Positions 46,301 to 58,425 of a stretch of 64,000 nucleotides of DNA are shown here, piece after piece. The stretch's first letter is position 1; every line of letters begins with the position of its first letter. The notes beneath the pieces were generated by a model. That model had not been told where the DNA came from and searched no databases. It saw only the letters and a list, made by a program, of their open reading frames with translations. The position numbers and the translations under genes are program-made. Where the stretch lies: contig NC_084462.1 of NCBI RefSeq assembly GCF_027409185.1, forward strand, positions 182,084,071 through 182,148,070. Direction: 5' to 3'. Source of the stretch: Cynocephalus volans. Its lineage: Eukaryota > Chordata > Mammalia > Dermoptera > Cynocephalidae.

Positions 46301-49260
46301 CAGCAGATGTACAGAATTCTCACAGGGAGTACTTGAGCATTAAAGATGGTGTGTCATAATGCACATTTTATTCATTTCAGCATTATTACTCAGGACAGTC
46401 AATTGTCACAGCACCCTCCAGTAAAAACCACAACAAGCCAGTCAACCTTTAGGAAACAGGTTGGAAATCTGGAAGTACACACAGGTGTTTGTAGCATTTT
46501 TTAAGATCCTTAAAAAATCTTTGTGGTTCAAAAGGCAGCTTCCCGTGCTGGGAAGTCTCTCCCCAGCGCTTTTGCTTCTGAGGTTGGTAGCTTTCAGAAA
46601 GACTGCAATGCAGCGGTTACCAAAGTCCCTATTAATATGGAAACAACCCGCGGTGAAGCTTTTTGCTCCCCTCACAACTGCTGACTGTTGTCTGCAATCT
46701 GAAGGAAGAGGTAATGACGGTAATACTCGCCTGGACCTGGTGGTTTAGTGATTAGAACGTAAGCGATTTGTGAACGCTGTGGCTAGCACAGGCGTGTCCT
46801 GCAGCAGCTCTGTGAAGTTACTGATGCAGTGGGCTTCCTGGGAACACGAAACCGAAGATGGCTTTGCAGTTTGAGCAGGATAATTTTGTTTTCATCTCAG
46901 TGTTCAGATGGTGGGTTGTAAGAAGGTAAGGGACTTTAAAATGATGCATGTATGAATTTAAATGTTTATAAATCTCCCTAGGCATGTAAAGAATTGTGAC
47001 TGAATAGATCTCTTCTGGACCTAAGAAATAAAACTTTATTTCTTGTTAATGATGGCATTTGAAGAGTTATCTTATTTAGTGTTGACAGATGCCCTCTAAA
47101 TGAATTATTGAAGATGTTCTTCGAAGAGATCTCCTTTTTCTTTGACTTGCTAAACATAGTTGAATTTCAGAGATGGAGATGTGGATACAGTGTATTTGTT
47201 TTTTTAACTTAAGCAAAGACAGTTTCATTAATCCGAATGGAACATTTCATTTCACAAAATCTCAACCATATGGCAGTAGATGATGAAGTCTGATTTCCTT
47301 AGTTCTTATTTTGCCTTCAGATGAGCATTTTTGGATGTGTGCAGCTCTGTGCTTATCCATGGGGTGAGCTGGGTACTACCTCCAGCTGGTCCTCTTTATT
47401 TATCTAGGAGGGTGGCCAAGAGTCGGAACTCAGATTTATTTTGCTACGAAGTGGCAGCCCCAAACTGTATTAAATGCCTCATGGGTGGTAATTTATATGT
47501 CCAACGCCAAGGAATATAATGTCAAGGTTACCATGGCAACTGCATGCATTCTGAAAAGCTTGTGAATGGGTTCTGAACCTTCTGGTGTTTTCAGTGAGAT
47601 TTTCCAGCTGAGAGCCTGCATTCATGATTAGTGTAAATAAATTCAGCTTTCCATGTGAAACATCCTTTCTCTTCGTTTACCACAGTTGTCCCTTCAGCTC
47701 AGTTCTTTCTCTGGTTACGTCTGCCGTGGTCTCTTGGTTCTGGGCAATAGACTAGGGTTGAGAGATGGTTTTCAACTTCAGGTTGGGAACTGGCCTATGT
47801 GTGTGTGTAATAACCTGTCACCTCAATCTGTGGGCTGTGTGGAATGGGGCTGGCATGTCCATGCCTCCTGCATGCTGGCAATACGTGACGTCCCCAAAAG
47901 CATAGTTGCAGCCGATGTGCTGTTGTGGTCCTGGCAGAGCTTTCTGTCCATCTGAAGAGCTTCTTTCCAGCAGTACATCCCAGGGCTCTGAGAGCCTGAC
48001 TTCCTGGGAGGCAGCCTTGCCATTTGTTTCCAGAATATCATGATGGTTGGTTTGTGAGAGGGAGGCCTGAGTTACAAAGATTCGTGTTCAAAATGTCACA
48101 CTTTGTGAAAATAATAAACGAGGGCCCATTGTCTTCTTTACCAAAGGATTGTTTGCTCTTTGTTAGAAATATATGTAACATAATTTCTTTGAAAACTAGT
48201 TCCCCTTGTGCATTTAATCTATACTGATACCTTCATTGCACAGGACTGAAATGACTGTTTGCAGTTTTAGGGGGCCTGAGGTCTGAGGGTTGGAGTCGGG
48301 CAGGAGCTGCCGAGGCAGCCCCAGGGACCATGATGGCTGCTGAGACAGTAGCTAAGAGAGGGCCACATTCTGGGAAAACATTTTCACACTCATGTAGAAT
48401 TCATTTTTTTTGTTAATAAACATTCAGATCATATAGTTTAAACTTTAAACTTGAAGGTAGACCAGCCTTTTTAAGAACACATCAGTGGGCGCATTGCTGT
48501 GGCTCATCTGTAGTTCTCAGTTAAGAATCTTTGTCTAATTCAATCCCTTTATTTACAGATGAGGAAACCGAGGCTCAAAGAAGTTATGCCACTTGGTTAA
48601 GGTCCTAAGCAGGTCACAACCAGATCTAGGATCAGAAACCTGGCTCCTGGCTCTCTATTCTCCTAAGGATCGCTTCCCTGGCAGAAGAGGTTTGCTTTCA
48701 TTTAATTTTTTTGTTTCCTTTTATCAGAAAGGGCGTATCATAATAACAAGCCTCTAATGTAGAGCTCTCTAACTTAGAATTTTAAAAATTCCTACCTTCC
48801 TTCCTCTATTGGTCATTTATTGTGCTGGAGACATCCATAGGAGGGGGCGAAGGGCACAACCTGTGTCCGTCAGGCCACGTACTGTGATGAGGGATTGATG
48901 TGCACCAAGCCTGCAGCCTGGAGTGTCAAGATAAATTCTGGCTGGACATCTGCACTTCTGCCGGTCTGTGGTACTCTGTATTCCACAGAGAAGCTGCGGG
49001 ATCCAGCGGTTAGCCAGGGGTGAACCTGGGTCACCACCTATTATATCAAGGTAACAACACTGTTTACTAAGGCAGAACAACACAGTAATATTAGGTTCAA
49101 CTTACAAGTTACAGCTTACTTACTACAAGTAATAAGAGGTTCGGCTTACAAGGGTTGAAATACAAATTGATTTTTTAGCTAGATTCCGGTTAACACTGGA
49201 TTCTAATTTTCCAGTCTTCAGAGAAGATTGAGATTTTATTATAGAACTCACTTACGGTGA
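43350..49260. other. intronic DNA with MIR and L2 remnants, no exon called
   Basis: MIR-like plus-strand sequence lies at about 44975-45150 ('gggttcaaatcctggctctcccacttgg') and about 45470-45600, MIR-like minus-strand at about 48555-48665 ('gatgaggaaaccgaggctc'), and L2-like plus-strand at about 45320-45400. The 46440-46750 interval is single-copy with scattered CpGs and a GAG|GTAATG at its end, but no acceptor or conserved frame is convincing. The rest is unassigned. Confidence 0.45.
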
Positions 49261-49261
49261 T

Positions 49262-49782
49262 AGATTGTATTTCCTAAATGTTTTCTGTGATAGCTCCCTT
49301 CCTACCTATTCTTCTTACATGTGACTTGAGAAAGAGGTGGGTGCTGTGTTCCTTGCCTGTGAACCTGGGCTGGGTTTGTGACCTGCCTCACACAGTATGG
49401 CAGAGTGATGCTATATGACTTCCGAGCTAGGTCTTAAAAAGGGTACAGGTTTTGCCTGGCTTCTTTTTCTGGGATTCTTGCTCCAAGGAAAGCCAACTAC
49501 CATGCTCTCAGGGAGCCCGTCTATCCCATGCAGGAAGACTACACGGCAAGGCCATTGAGGATCTCTTCTGAGGACCTCAGTCAGCAGCCACCAGCGTGTG
49601 AATGAATGGGCCTTAAGGTTATTCCAGCTTTCCTGCCTTCCAGCCGAGGCTTCAGACATGTCATCACTGCCATACCCTGTCCAGATCCCCAACCCCCATA
49701 ACTTGTGAACATGACAAGTGGTTTATGCCACTACATTTTGGGGGTGTTTATTTTGTAGCCTGGTTACTACAGTCCTTAGTGT
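49262..49782 (+). mobile_element. MLT1-type MaLR LTR, diverged
   Basis: It contains 'tatgacttccgagctaggtc', 'tgggattcttgctccaaggaaagcc', 'cagcagccaccagcgtgtgaatga' and 'tgccactacattttgggggtg' in the order expected for an old MLT1 LTR. Confidence 0.65.
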
Positions 49783-49879
49783 TTTCATTCAGCAGTATTA
49801 GATATGACATTTTACTATGTGCTAGAGATAGAAAGCATAAGAAATTAGTGCTTTTTCTGATGATCAGGTTAAAAAAAAT

Positions 49880-50010
49880 TTTTTTTTTATAACTGAGACA
49901 ATTTGCATATCATAAACTTCACCCGGTTATAGTGTACAATTCAGTGTTTTCAGTATATTACAGATGTGCAACATCACTATTTAATTCCAGAACAGTTCCT
50001 CCTCCTGAAA
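49880..50010 (-). mobile_element. small L1M 3' UTR fragment, antisense
   Basis: 'aactgagacaatttgcatatcataaacttcaccc', 'gtgtacaattcagtg' and 'gtgcaacatcactatttaattcc' match the L1M pieces elsewhere in this window. Confidence 0.6.
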
Positions 50011-50571
50011 TGATAATCAAACTCTTAATCTAATTAACTCAGCAAAAAAATAAAAATGAAAGATTAGGATTACTGTACATCATGTACAACTGTGGTGCTG
50101 TGTATTTGGGACCTAGTAGGCACTCAGTTGGTGCTTGCGGAGGACATGAATTCAAATCGAGGAGTGAAGTTGGTCACCTGATAGGTGGAAGTTGGGTTAA
50201 GCTGCAGCACATCTGAAGCATCTGTTATGTAAGTAGGAGTTCACGTTGAGTCTTTGATCAGAGATGAGCTTTAAACTGGGTTTTCATGGAGGGAAAATAA
50301 GGAGACAGTTGATGGCACAGAGACTGTGCTACAAGTAGGAAGGACATCTCTGGCAGGTCCCTCTGTTGAGAATGGAGTGGAAGGGTGTTTGGTGAGTACT
50401 GGGTGAGTTGGACGCATGACATTCCTGTGATTCTTCCCCTGCCACGCGTGTGTGTGCTTCCCATGGCGGTGCTCTTTCATTCCCACACGTGCACACGCAG
50501 AAGTTGACATCATGGGCAGAAGCAAAGGCATGGCCTGAAGAGGAAGGGGCTGCCTCTGGCCTACACTCAGC

Positions 50572-50722
50572 ACACTTTCTGTAAGGGGCCAGCTAGTAAA
50601 TGTTTGCAGGCAGTTCTGTGTCTCTGCCATCTAGACAGTAAGTAAATAAATGGGCACAGCTGTGTTCCAGTGACACTTCAGTCACAAAATGGTGGTCTGT
50701 AGTTTGCCTGCCTCTGGCCTAG
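50572..50722. mobile_element. MER3-like hAT-Charlie fragment, diverged
   Basis: 'tctgtaaggggccagctagtaaatg', 'gctgtgttccagtgacac' and 'gtctgtagtttgcctgcc' follow the same outline as the better-preserved copy at 58205-58425. Confidence 0.55.
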
Positions 50723-51114
50723 ATGAATACACCTGTGCCACCCGCCTAGCCTTTCTTCCTGACATAGACACCCCTTGTACTGCCTGTGTCCTGCTCAGCT
50801 GTTGCTCAGACTGACTGACAGGGATGTGGTACCACCCTAATTTTTGAGGTGGTTTGGCTGTTCTCACAGCTCTTAGCCCCTGGCCTCTCCTTCCAACCCC
50901 AGCCATGGGTCCTGTTGCCCAGAGTATAGGAGTCTTTCTTGGCTTAGACCATTAATTCGAAACGCACAGTTTTTAGAACATTGTTTTCCTTTTTATTTTG
51001 CCTGGGATTTTGATTTTGAAAATGTCTAATAGTGCCAGGCAGTTTTATTATTCATCATCATGGGTGGTGAGTATATATGAAACAACACAAATTGAGTGTT
51101 TTTTCTATACTCTT

Positions 51115-52078
51115 ACTCAGCAACAATCACAGCAGAAGACAGACCTCTGACCTCTGTGACCAGATGTGTGGGGTTTTCTCCCCACCAGCAAGCAAGCAAC
51201 TAGTTCTGCAGCGGACACCAGCTGAGTGCCCCCCAATTCAATTTTGGCACTATCTACCTGGAGATAGTGTCAGATCCCACAGGCTCTGTCCCAAGACTCC
51301 CCCTACCCACCCCCCACCCTGACTTCTGATGCCAATTGCAAGCTGCAGGTTGTTTTACTCGTGCTTCTGGCAGACTGGCTGTAACTTGGGGTTTCCACAA
51401 CTCCCTCCTTGGGTTCAATTAATTCACTAAGTGGCTCACAGAATTCAAGGAAATACTTAGGTTTACCGATTTATTATAAAAGATATTACAAAGGATGCAG
51501 AGGGTGAGATATGGAGGAAGAAGTGCAGAGCTTCCATGCCCTTGCTGGGTGCCACCTTCCAGGAAGGCTCAGCTATATCTGGAAGGACCCCAAACCCAGG
51601 CCTCTGTTGGGTTTTTCTGTTTTTTTTTTTTTTTTTTTCTTAAAGATGACTGGTAAGGGGATCTTAACCCTTGACCTGGTGGGTCAGCACCACGCTCTCC
51701 CAAGTGAGTTAACCGGCCATCCCTACATAGGGATCCAAACCCATGGCCTTGGTGTTACCAGCACCACACTCTCCCAAGTGAGCCACGGGCCGGCCCCTCT
51801 TGGGTTTTTATGGAGGTTTCACTATGGCACAATTGATTAAATCGTTAGCCATTGGTATTCGACTTAACTTTAAGCCCCTCTGCCCTTCGTGCAGGTTGAG
51901 GGTGGGATGGAAAGTCCCACCTTAGTCTGTGACCAACCCCCATCCTGCAGCTACCTAGGAGCTGCCAGCCATCAGTCAACTCATTAGTATACAAAAAGAC
52001 AGCACTTTGGAGATTGTATTTTAGGAGTTGTATGCCAGGAGATGAAGACTAAATATATACTTCACAATATTACAGGTG
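51115..52078 (-). mobile_element. ERVL-type LTR interrupted by a SINE
   Basis: Conserved reversed-LTR motifs: 'ctaagtggctcacagaattcaaggaaat', 'gatttattataaaagatattacaaagga' (polyadenylation region), 'cctctgcccttcg', 'tgaccaacccccatcctgcagctacc' and 'actcattagtatacaaaa'. A dimeric CYN SINE sits within it at 51620-51797. The subfamily is not certain. Confidence 0.65.
51620..51797 (-). mobile_element. CYN-type SINE, dimeric
   Basis: Both tRNA-like units, linker and poly(A) are present. The flanks 'ctgttgggtttttctg' and 'ctcttgggtttttatg' look like a mutated target-site duplication. Confidence 0.8.
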
Positions 52079-52472
52079 GTATGATTTACTAAAACTTGCA
52101 ACTTCAAATCTTGTAAAACAAATTCATTTCCTGTTTTCAGATTTGCTCATATAAAAATTCTGTTTATAATATTAACTTAGAACAAGGCTTCCAGTTTATG
52201 AGTTATTGAAAAACAGCTCCTGTATCACCCTTAACAAAGATAATTTTGAAATGTAATTTAATGCCTGGAAGTCAGTTGATATTGTGATTTAATTTTGTGC
52301 TTGGAAAAGAAGTATGAGAAGAAAAGTATATTTTTAAAAAAAATTGTTTTTTAAATTGACATGTAAAATTGTATGTATTTATCATGTGCAATATGATGTT
52401 TAGAAGTTTATATACATTGTGGACTGGTTAAAACTAGCTAATTAAGAAATGCATCACCTCACATAGTTATTT

Positions 52473-52590
52473 ATTTTTTTTTTTTTTAATTTTATTTTGT
52501 TGATATACATTGTAGCTGATTAATGCTCCCCATCACCAAAACCTCCCTCCCTTCTCCCTCCCCCCCTCCCCCCCAACAATGTCCTTTCTG
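52473..52590 (-). mobile_element. short 5'-truncated L1 3' end
   Basis: Perfect 10-bp duplication ATAGTTATTT (52463-52472 and 52591-52600). The minus strand ends in poly(A) and carries a G-rich tract ('ccctccctcccttctccctccccccc' reversed) typical of L1 3' UTRs. The same sequence occurs at about 53430-53545, so this is a lineage-specific, relatively young L1 family. Confidence 0.8.
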
Positions 52591-53366
52591 TTTGCTTGTT
52601 ATAGTTATTTTTTTGTGATGAGAACACCAACATCCACTCAGCATTTTTCAAGAAGAAAAGTATCTTTTAAATAAACACGCTTTCTTAGCTCTGGCCAGTA
52701 ACCCACTCGATGCAATTAATATTTACCCAGCTATACAAACATACACACACATGCATACTAATACATAAACACTAATGTATATCAAGCACAAGTACAGCAA
52801 AAAGTTTGGTGCCCTAGAATTATAATGGAATTTTTTCCAATATAATCTATAAAATGAGATGTTGAATTGATGTTTGATACTGAGTCACCTTTTAAACATT
52901 TGATTTTTCTTATTGCCTTTACCTGTATTTATAATTTTAAAGTCTGAGAATTACAGAAAATAGTTAATTTCTACTTGGCCTTCAGATTATAGCTTAGACA
53001 TCCTCTCCCCTTCCCTGTATCCATATAATGGGCATCACTGCTGTGTACATTGTGTACTTACCTTTGGTAGTTTTTGTTTCTCACACACAGACACACCCCA
53101 CACAGACCCCCCCGCCCCCCACAGGCATGCACATCACACACACACTTATCACTGGTGCTGTGTCCCCATCCCACAGACTGGCAGCTCTGTGCAGGCAGGA
53201 CCCCTGTCTTTCTCTACCCTTCTCCTTCACGGTGTGCCCCACTGTAGGCACATGTGGAGTGAGTCAGTGAACACTGGATGTAGGAGCTTTCCTCCAGGGT
53301 GGATGGATGGTCTTTGTTGACCCTTTTCCCTCACAGGACTTTCTGAGATGTTGTCAAGTGTTTTCT

Positions 53367-53585
53367 TTTTTTTTTTTTTTTGGTTTAAAACAATGGTGTA
53401 TTGTTTCTTTCTTTCTTTCTTTCTTTCTTTTTTTTAATTTTATTTTGTCGATATACATTGTGGCTGATTATTGCTCCCCATCACCAAAACCTCCCTCCCT
53501 TCTCCCTCCCCCCCAACAATGTCCTTTCTGTTTGCTTGTCGTATCAACTTCAAATAATTGTGGTTGTTATATCTTCTCCCCCCCC

Positions 53586-53637
<52 letters not shown>

Positions 53638-53676
53638 TTATATATTAATTTTTAGCTCCCACCAATAAGTGAGAAC
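53367..53676 (-). mobile_element. 5'-truncated L1 3' end with apparent 3' transduction
   Basis: Perfect 15-bp duplication TGTCAAGTGTTTTCT (53352-53366 and 53677-53691). Minus strand order: L1 3' UTR with 'gttctcacttattggtggg', an internal (AC)n, the G-rich tract, an A-rich segment, a GAAA microsatellite, about 25 nt of non-L1 sequence (53383-53407) and a final poly(A). Confidence 0.8.
53591..53634. repeat. (GT)22-type microsatellite inside the L1
   Basis: An uninterrupted GT run lies within the L1 3' UTR copy. The sister copy at 52473 is truncated before this position. Confidence 0.95.
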
Positions 53677-53691
53677 TGTCAAGTGTTTTCT

Positions 53692-55840
53692 GATTCAACC
53701 AAGAAATCTTTTTTTCCAAACTAACTTACTACTATTTCAAATTATTAAATACTTCTATTTTTCTCCCTCCTCCAAGGGAAACTGCTGAGAATAGTTGACT
53801 TTTCATGTCCTGAATGGGTCCTTCCTTCCTTCGCTCTTCCCTCACATTCTTTCCCACGTGAGTGAACAAGTGTACTGTGCAGGGTAGCAGATTTGAATTG
53901 GTCTTTCACATTCAAGTATAGAGATTATTGGGGAGAATGAGGTAGTTTTGCAAAACTAGCGAAACCTGCCCCAGTGCTTTGATACTTTTAATTATAGGCA
54001 ATTCCCTCAACTGGAAGGAGCTTTTCCTAAGCTCCAGACTGGGAGAAGGGTGCCGTCATTCAAAACGTTTAGTGGGCACTTTGGTTCCGATAGTGGGCAC
54101 TTTGGTTCCGAGCTAGGTGCTGTCTGTGCTGGATGTGCTGCTGCCCCACAGGCCTGGGAGTGTGAGGGCCTGGGAAGTGATGTTAGTCCTGGCCACATGC
54201 ACATGCTGTCTGTCGGCCAGCTCACTTTGGCCCTCCAGCCACGCCGGCTTGCTGAGTCTTTCCTGGAGTCACTCAACAGCACTGCTCTAACCTACATTTA
54301 AAGGTGTATTTTCATATTTTTCCTATAGAAAATTTTATTAATGTAGCCATTTTTTTTTGGTATAATAAGTGTTGGGAGTAGAATATTTTATGTTCAAAAT
54401 ACTAATTAATTTTTGGAGAAACCAAAGACGTATGACGTTGGATAATAAATCTCTATTTATACTCACTAGTAAACTGCAGTGAATCATAACTATATTAAGC
54501 AAAAGCCAACATTGCAGGATAGAGTTTATTTGTAAGGCCCATTAGATGAAAATTTCAGGGTGACCTGGGGGTTTCACTTTTTGTACATCTCTAAGTTAAA
54601 AATAATATGATTAAACCGATGCCTTGTAGGAAAGTTTACACTAGTGGGTCTAGCAATTTTAGCAATGGGGAGGGGTCCATTTGATTATGAAGTAGATTTA
54701 TTCTAGAGGGTTTATGTAGCATAAAGAATATTAAATTCAAATAAATGTTACCCTAGATACCCTAAATTTTCAACATGATTCTTATCTAACTAAAAATATA
54801 TCTGACGTTTTATGTTTTAGGAATGAAGTAAGTATACAGTGGTAATGGATGTTTGATCATGATTTCAGGTGGAAATCTTCAGGGAAACCTATCACAGTGC
54901 CAAAAGCAAAACCAAAAAAACTCACCAGTGCATTCTAGTTCCAAAACATGGCTTCTTGCCCCCAAGAACAGGTCTGCATATCACTGAGCAGCGCGAGGCA
55001 GTCCCTCCACTCTATGTAGCTCTCTCCTCTTCTCTCTTCACATCCATCGGGATGATGCTTCTCAAAAGTGAAGTAATTCTACCCAATTCTCATGTTAAAG
55101 TAGCCAGAAATTAAACAAATAGTTATTTAAATGATGTGAGAAAAATTTATTGTAGCCTAGTCAAGATCTTAACATCTTTCTTGAAGTCAGAAATGTCTTT
55201 CTTGGTTCAGCTGAAGGTGCTCTCTGTGTTGCGTCTGGTTATGAATGTCATATGTTAGTCCTAAGGGACTAAATAAACTGAAATTTTATTTCAATGCTGA
55301 AATTCAAAACAACAAAAAAGATACTTAGGGCAAATGCATCTATTAAGCATTATTGATATTTTGAGATATGTATTTTGCTTTTTGCTAAGAAATCAGATAA
55401 TCATTCAGGATTTGAATTTGCAGGTGTCAGAGCCATTGAGAGTACCATGGTGAGGTGGCCATGGAAGGAACACTGGGTGACTCTGACTTTGGGCAAATTG
55501 CTAAATGTCATTGTCTTAGTCACTCAACAACCCAAGCTCAGCCAACAGAGCTGGACCACTGAATAATCTTTTTAAGATAATTTGAGTGTGCAAATGGCAA
55601 CTCTCATTTAATGGCATAAATCTTTATTGATTCTTATGACACAAGTCAGTGAGCATGTTTTGTGGATATGGTCACTATCTGCATATAGTAGTTAAGAACA
55701 TGGACTGTCAAGGCAGACCACTCTGCCACTTAGTAAACAATGTTGGAAAGTTTCTAATCTTTGTACTCTAGCTTCCTCCTCTATAATGGGCAAAAAAAGA
55801 GAAGAGTATCTGTAGTTGTGATAAATAAATTAACAGTAAC
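53692..55840. other. intronic DNA, weak MIR remnant, no gene
   Basis: A MIR-like plus-strand piece lies at about 55690-55800 ('agttaagaacatggactgtcaaggcagacc'). Nothing else was identified apart from the 21-bp duplication at 54071. Confidence 0.4.
54071..54112. repeat. 21-bp tandem duplication
   Basis: TAGTGGGCACTTTGGTTCCGA is present twice, head to tail and identical, in otherwise single-copy DNA. Confidence 0.9.
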
Positions 55841-55844
55841 AACA

Positions 55845-56430
55845 GGTAATATGTACCAAATCATTACTGTGTGGTAGGCACTATTCTAAGTGCTGAGGAT
55901 ACAAAACTGAATTAGACGCATTTCTGTCTTCAGGAAGCTCAGTCAGGTGGGAGAGAGAAGGAAACAAGATGAGTACAGGCTTATAAGTATTATGATATAT
56001 ATGATATTGTTTTTTTTAAGGACCGAGGTTTGAGGAGGTAGGGTCAATTTCACTGGGAAGGGAGGGTTTGAGGAAAGATGCTTACAGGAGTTTAATTCAA
56101 CGAACAAGTGCCTGCTGAACGTGCCTGGCATCTTGGTAGGTATTAGGACTACAGGATAGGCCGGCCCGTGGCTCACTGGGTAGAGTGCGGTGCTGATAAT
56201 ACCAAGGCCACGGGTTCGGATCCTATATAGGGATGGCCGGTTTGCTCACTGGCTGAGCGTGGTGCTGACAACACTAAGCCAAGGGTTGATATCCCCTTAC
56301 CGGTCATCTTTTAAAAAAAAGAAAGGAAAAAAAAAAAAAAAGGACTACAGGATAAATTTGGCATGATCTATGCTCTAAAGGAGCATAAAGTTTAGTGAAA
56401 AACCTTGAGTCTAGTGGTAAATAGTAGATG
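55845..56430 (+). repeat. L2 LINE fragments around a SINE
   Basis: 'attactgtgtggtaggcactattctaagtgctgagg', 'aggaagctcagtcaggtggg' and 'ctctaaaggagcataaagtttag' are L2 3'-end landmarks. A CYN SINE splits the second piece. Confidence 0.65.
56159..56340 (+). mobile_element. CYN-type SINE, dimeric (best-preserved copy)
   Basis: Perfect 14-bp duplication AGGACTACAGGATA (56145-56158 and 56341-56354). It begins GGCCGGCCCGTGGCTCACTG, has a GGCCACGGGTTCGGATCC B-box region, a CTATATAGGGATGGCCGG linker, a second unit GTGGTGCTGACAACAC, and the end CCCCTTACCGGTCATC plus an A-rich tail. It reads as the reference dimer for this window. Confidence 0.95.
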
Positions 56431-58204
56431 TCAAGAAGCTCGAATAGAGTCTTGAGGATGAAGTGTTTGACAGACAGTGGAAGAGCAAAAACGCAGAAGG
56501 AGAAAGTCAGGGGACGGATGGAACATGGTTTGCAAGCCCACCCTTGTGGTGAGGGAGGCCGGGTGCCAAGCCAAGCTGGGTGGGGTAGACTCATACCCAA
56601 AGGCCAGATCAGAAGCCACAGATGGGGGAGGGAAGTATGTGTGGGGTGCACACACTTGTGAATTTGATGACAACTGATGGTTGAATTGAGTTGTGTGAGT
56701 TCTAGATAATTTCTTTGTAAAAATTGTAACTTTAAATTTCACAGTTTTTATTTCCCCTCAATTTAATACCATAAAATTTTTAATTAAGAGGAAAAATTTT
56801 TTGTCAGTACATTTGAAAACATTTTCCTGCACCTGTGCCTTAGAAAATGAAATAAGCAATGTAAAGAGTATGTGGAAATTGGCTTATGTGTAGAAGTTTT
56901 TTTATTCTCATGTAAATGAGACAGTCCTTTTGCTTGCTGAGTGCTTTCCTGTCACATTTATTAGATAGGATTGGGAGATGGGAATACTTAGGAAATGAAC
57001 TGGCTAATTTCAGAAGGATAATCCTGCAAAATCAAGAAAGGAAGTTTTTTGGTTGATTTGCTTTTAATTGAACTGATGTGTTTGGAGACTGGGCACTTAC
57101 TTTCATCAATCAATAAATTGAGATGGTAGCAGTTGGTACAGATGGCTGTTTTTGGTACACCTTATACATTCTATAAATGTATCACCCCCATACTATATGA
57201 GGGTACTTCAAAACATTTATGGAAAGATTAGTATTATCTTGTAATTCTATTTTCTTTGAACTTTTTGAGGTATCCTCTATAATTACACTATTGTTTTTCA
57301 GTTACAATATCTTTGTGTGCATATATTTAGTAATTGTAAGAAAGTTTTTGTGTTCTCATACTAGTTTTCTGTCTACAGAGTGCTTTTGTTTACAAATTTA
57401 TGTACATTTGACACACATTTAATGATTGCCTCTGATGGTTATGTGTGGGAACGTACATATTGGACTGTTAGTTGCAGATAGTAAGAAGTAATTAAAGCAT
57501 AATGTTTCACATTGAAGCAGTCTCTGTTTCTAAGACATATCTGAGAAAGAACACAGTTTGCTGGTTCTGATAAACTTTTGTAGTGATAAGGTATTAGTCT
57601 GTTTCTGCTTAGCTAGAAAGTTATTCCTGGAGACTTCTGGTTCTACCACAATGGAATAACAGGAACCACATTTACACCCCATTAGGTCTAGGGTGAAGCA
57701 AATACCTCAGGTACAAAATTTTAGGGAGTGCTCAAAACCTCAGTAATTGAGACTAATAGTATTTTAGTTCAATACTTTAAAAAAATCAAATTCTATGCCA
57801 AAAAAAAAAAAATCCATGATGAAAAAAATCAGAATTTTAAATACTGGATTAGCATTAATGAATTTTCCTTTTGCCTCATGCTCTAATATGGCTTTGCACA
57901 ACACTGTTATTAATACTGTCTTTTCTTAAAATTTTGACATTTTATTCCTCATGGATTTTTTTTTTCATTAATTTTGCTTTTTATCTCTGTTACTGAGTTT
58001 TTTTGACACTCCCTTTAAATTTGTGCTTGGGACAAGTACTTCACTTTTTCCCTACTCCTAAGCCTGACTGCTATCTTGACTTGAAAACCAGATAAATTAT
58101 ATGAAAGAACAATTTTCAAACTTTGAACAGCAGGCAGGTTAGGACTGTGTTCCCTGAAATAAGGGAAACAATGAGCCCTTTGATATTCCAGCTTATTCCC
58201 TAGA
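56431..58204. other. intronic DNA, unassigned except one MITE
   Basis: AT-rich, no exon seen. 56430-56680 has a longer open stretch on both strands but no recognisable protein. Confidence 0.4.
57196..57280. mobile_element. short inverted-repeat (MITE-like) element
   Basis: An ~80-bp imperfect palindrome has arms GAGGGTACTTCAAAA and the complement of TTTTGAGGTATCCTC, bordered by TATA/TA. The arrangement suggests a Tc1/mariner-type MITE; the family is not certain. Confidence 0.55.
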
Positions 58205-58425
58205 TCAGGAGTCTGCTAACATTTATCTATAAAGGGCCATATAGTAAATATTTTAGGCTTTATGGGCCATATGGTCTCTGTTGTAACTAGTCTACCATTG
58301 TCTATGGCTGCTTTCATACAATATGTATGTTAATGAATGGGTGTGGATGTGTTCCAGTAAAACTTTATTTACAAAAACAGGCAGCAAGTTGGATTTGGCT
58401 CTCTGGCCCTAGATTGTTGACCCTA
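58205..58425. mobile_element. MER3-like hAT-Charlie element
   Basis: 'ctataaagggccatatagtaaatattttaggctttatgggccatatggtc', 'gtgttccagtaaaactttatttacaaaaacaggc' and 'ttggatttggctctctggccct' are the full set of landmarks. The name is from memory; the superfamily is more certain than the number. Confidence 0.7.

Noticed and set aside
56159-56340. Equine ERE-type SINE, which would suggest a perissodactyl genome
   Set aside because: ERE elements begin similarly (GGCCGGCCC) but continue with a tRNA-Ser-like GTGGCCGAGTGGTTAAG body. The body here is tRNA-Ile-like and often dimeric, which fits dermopteran CYN.
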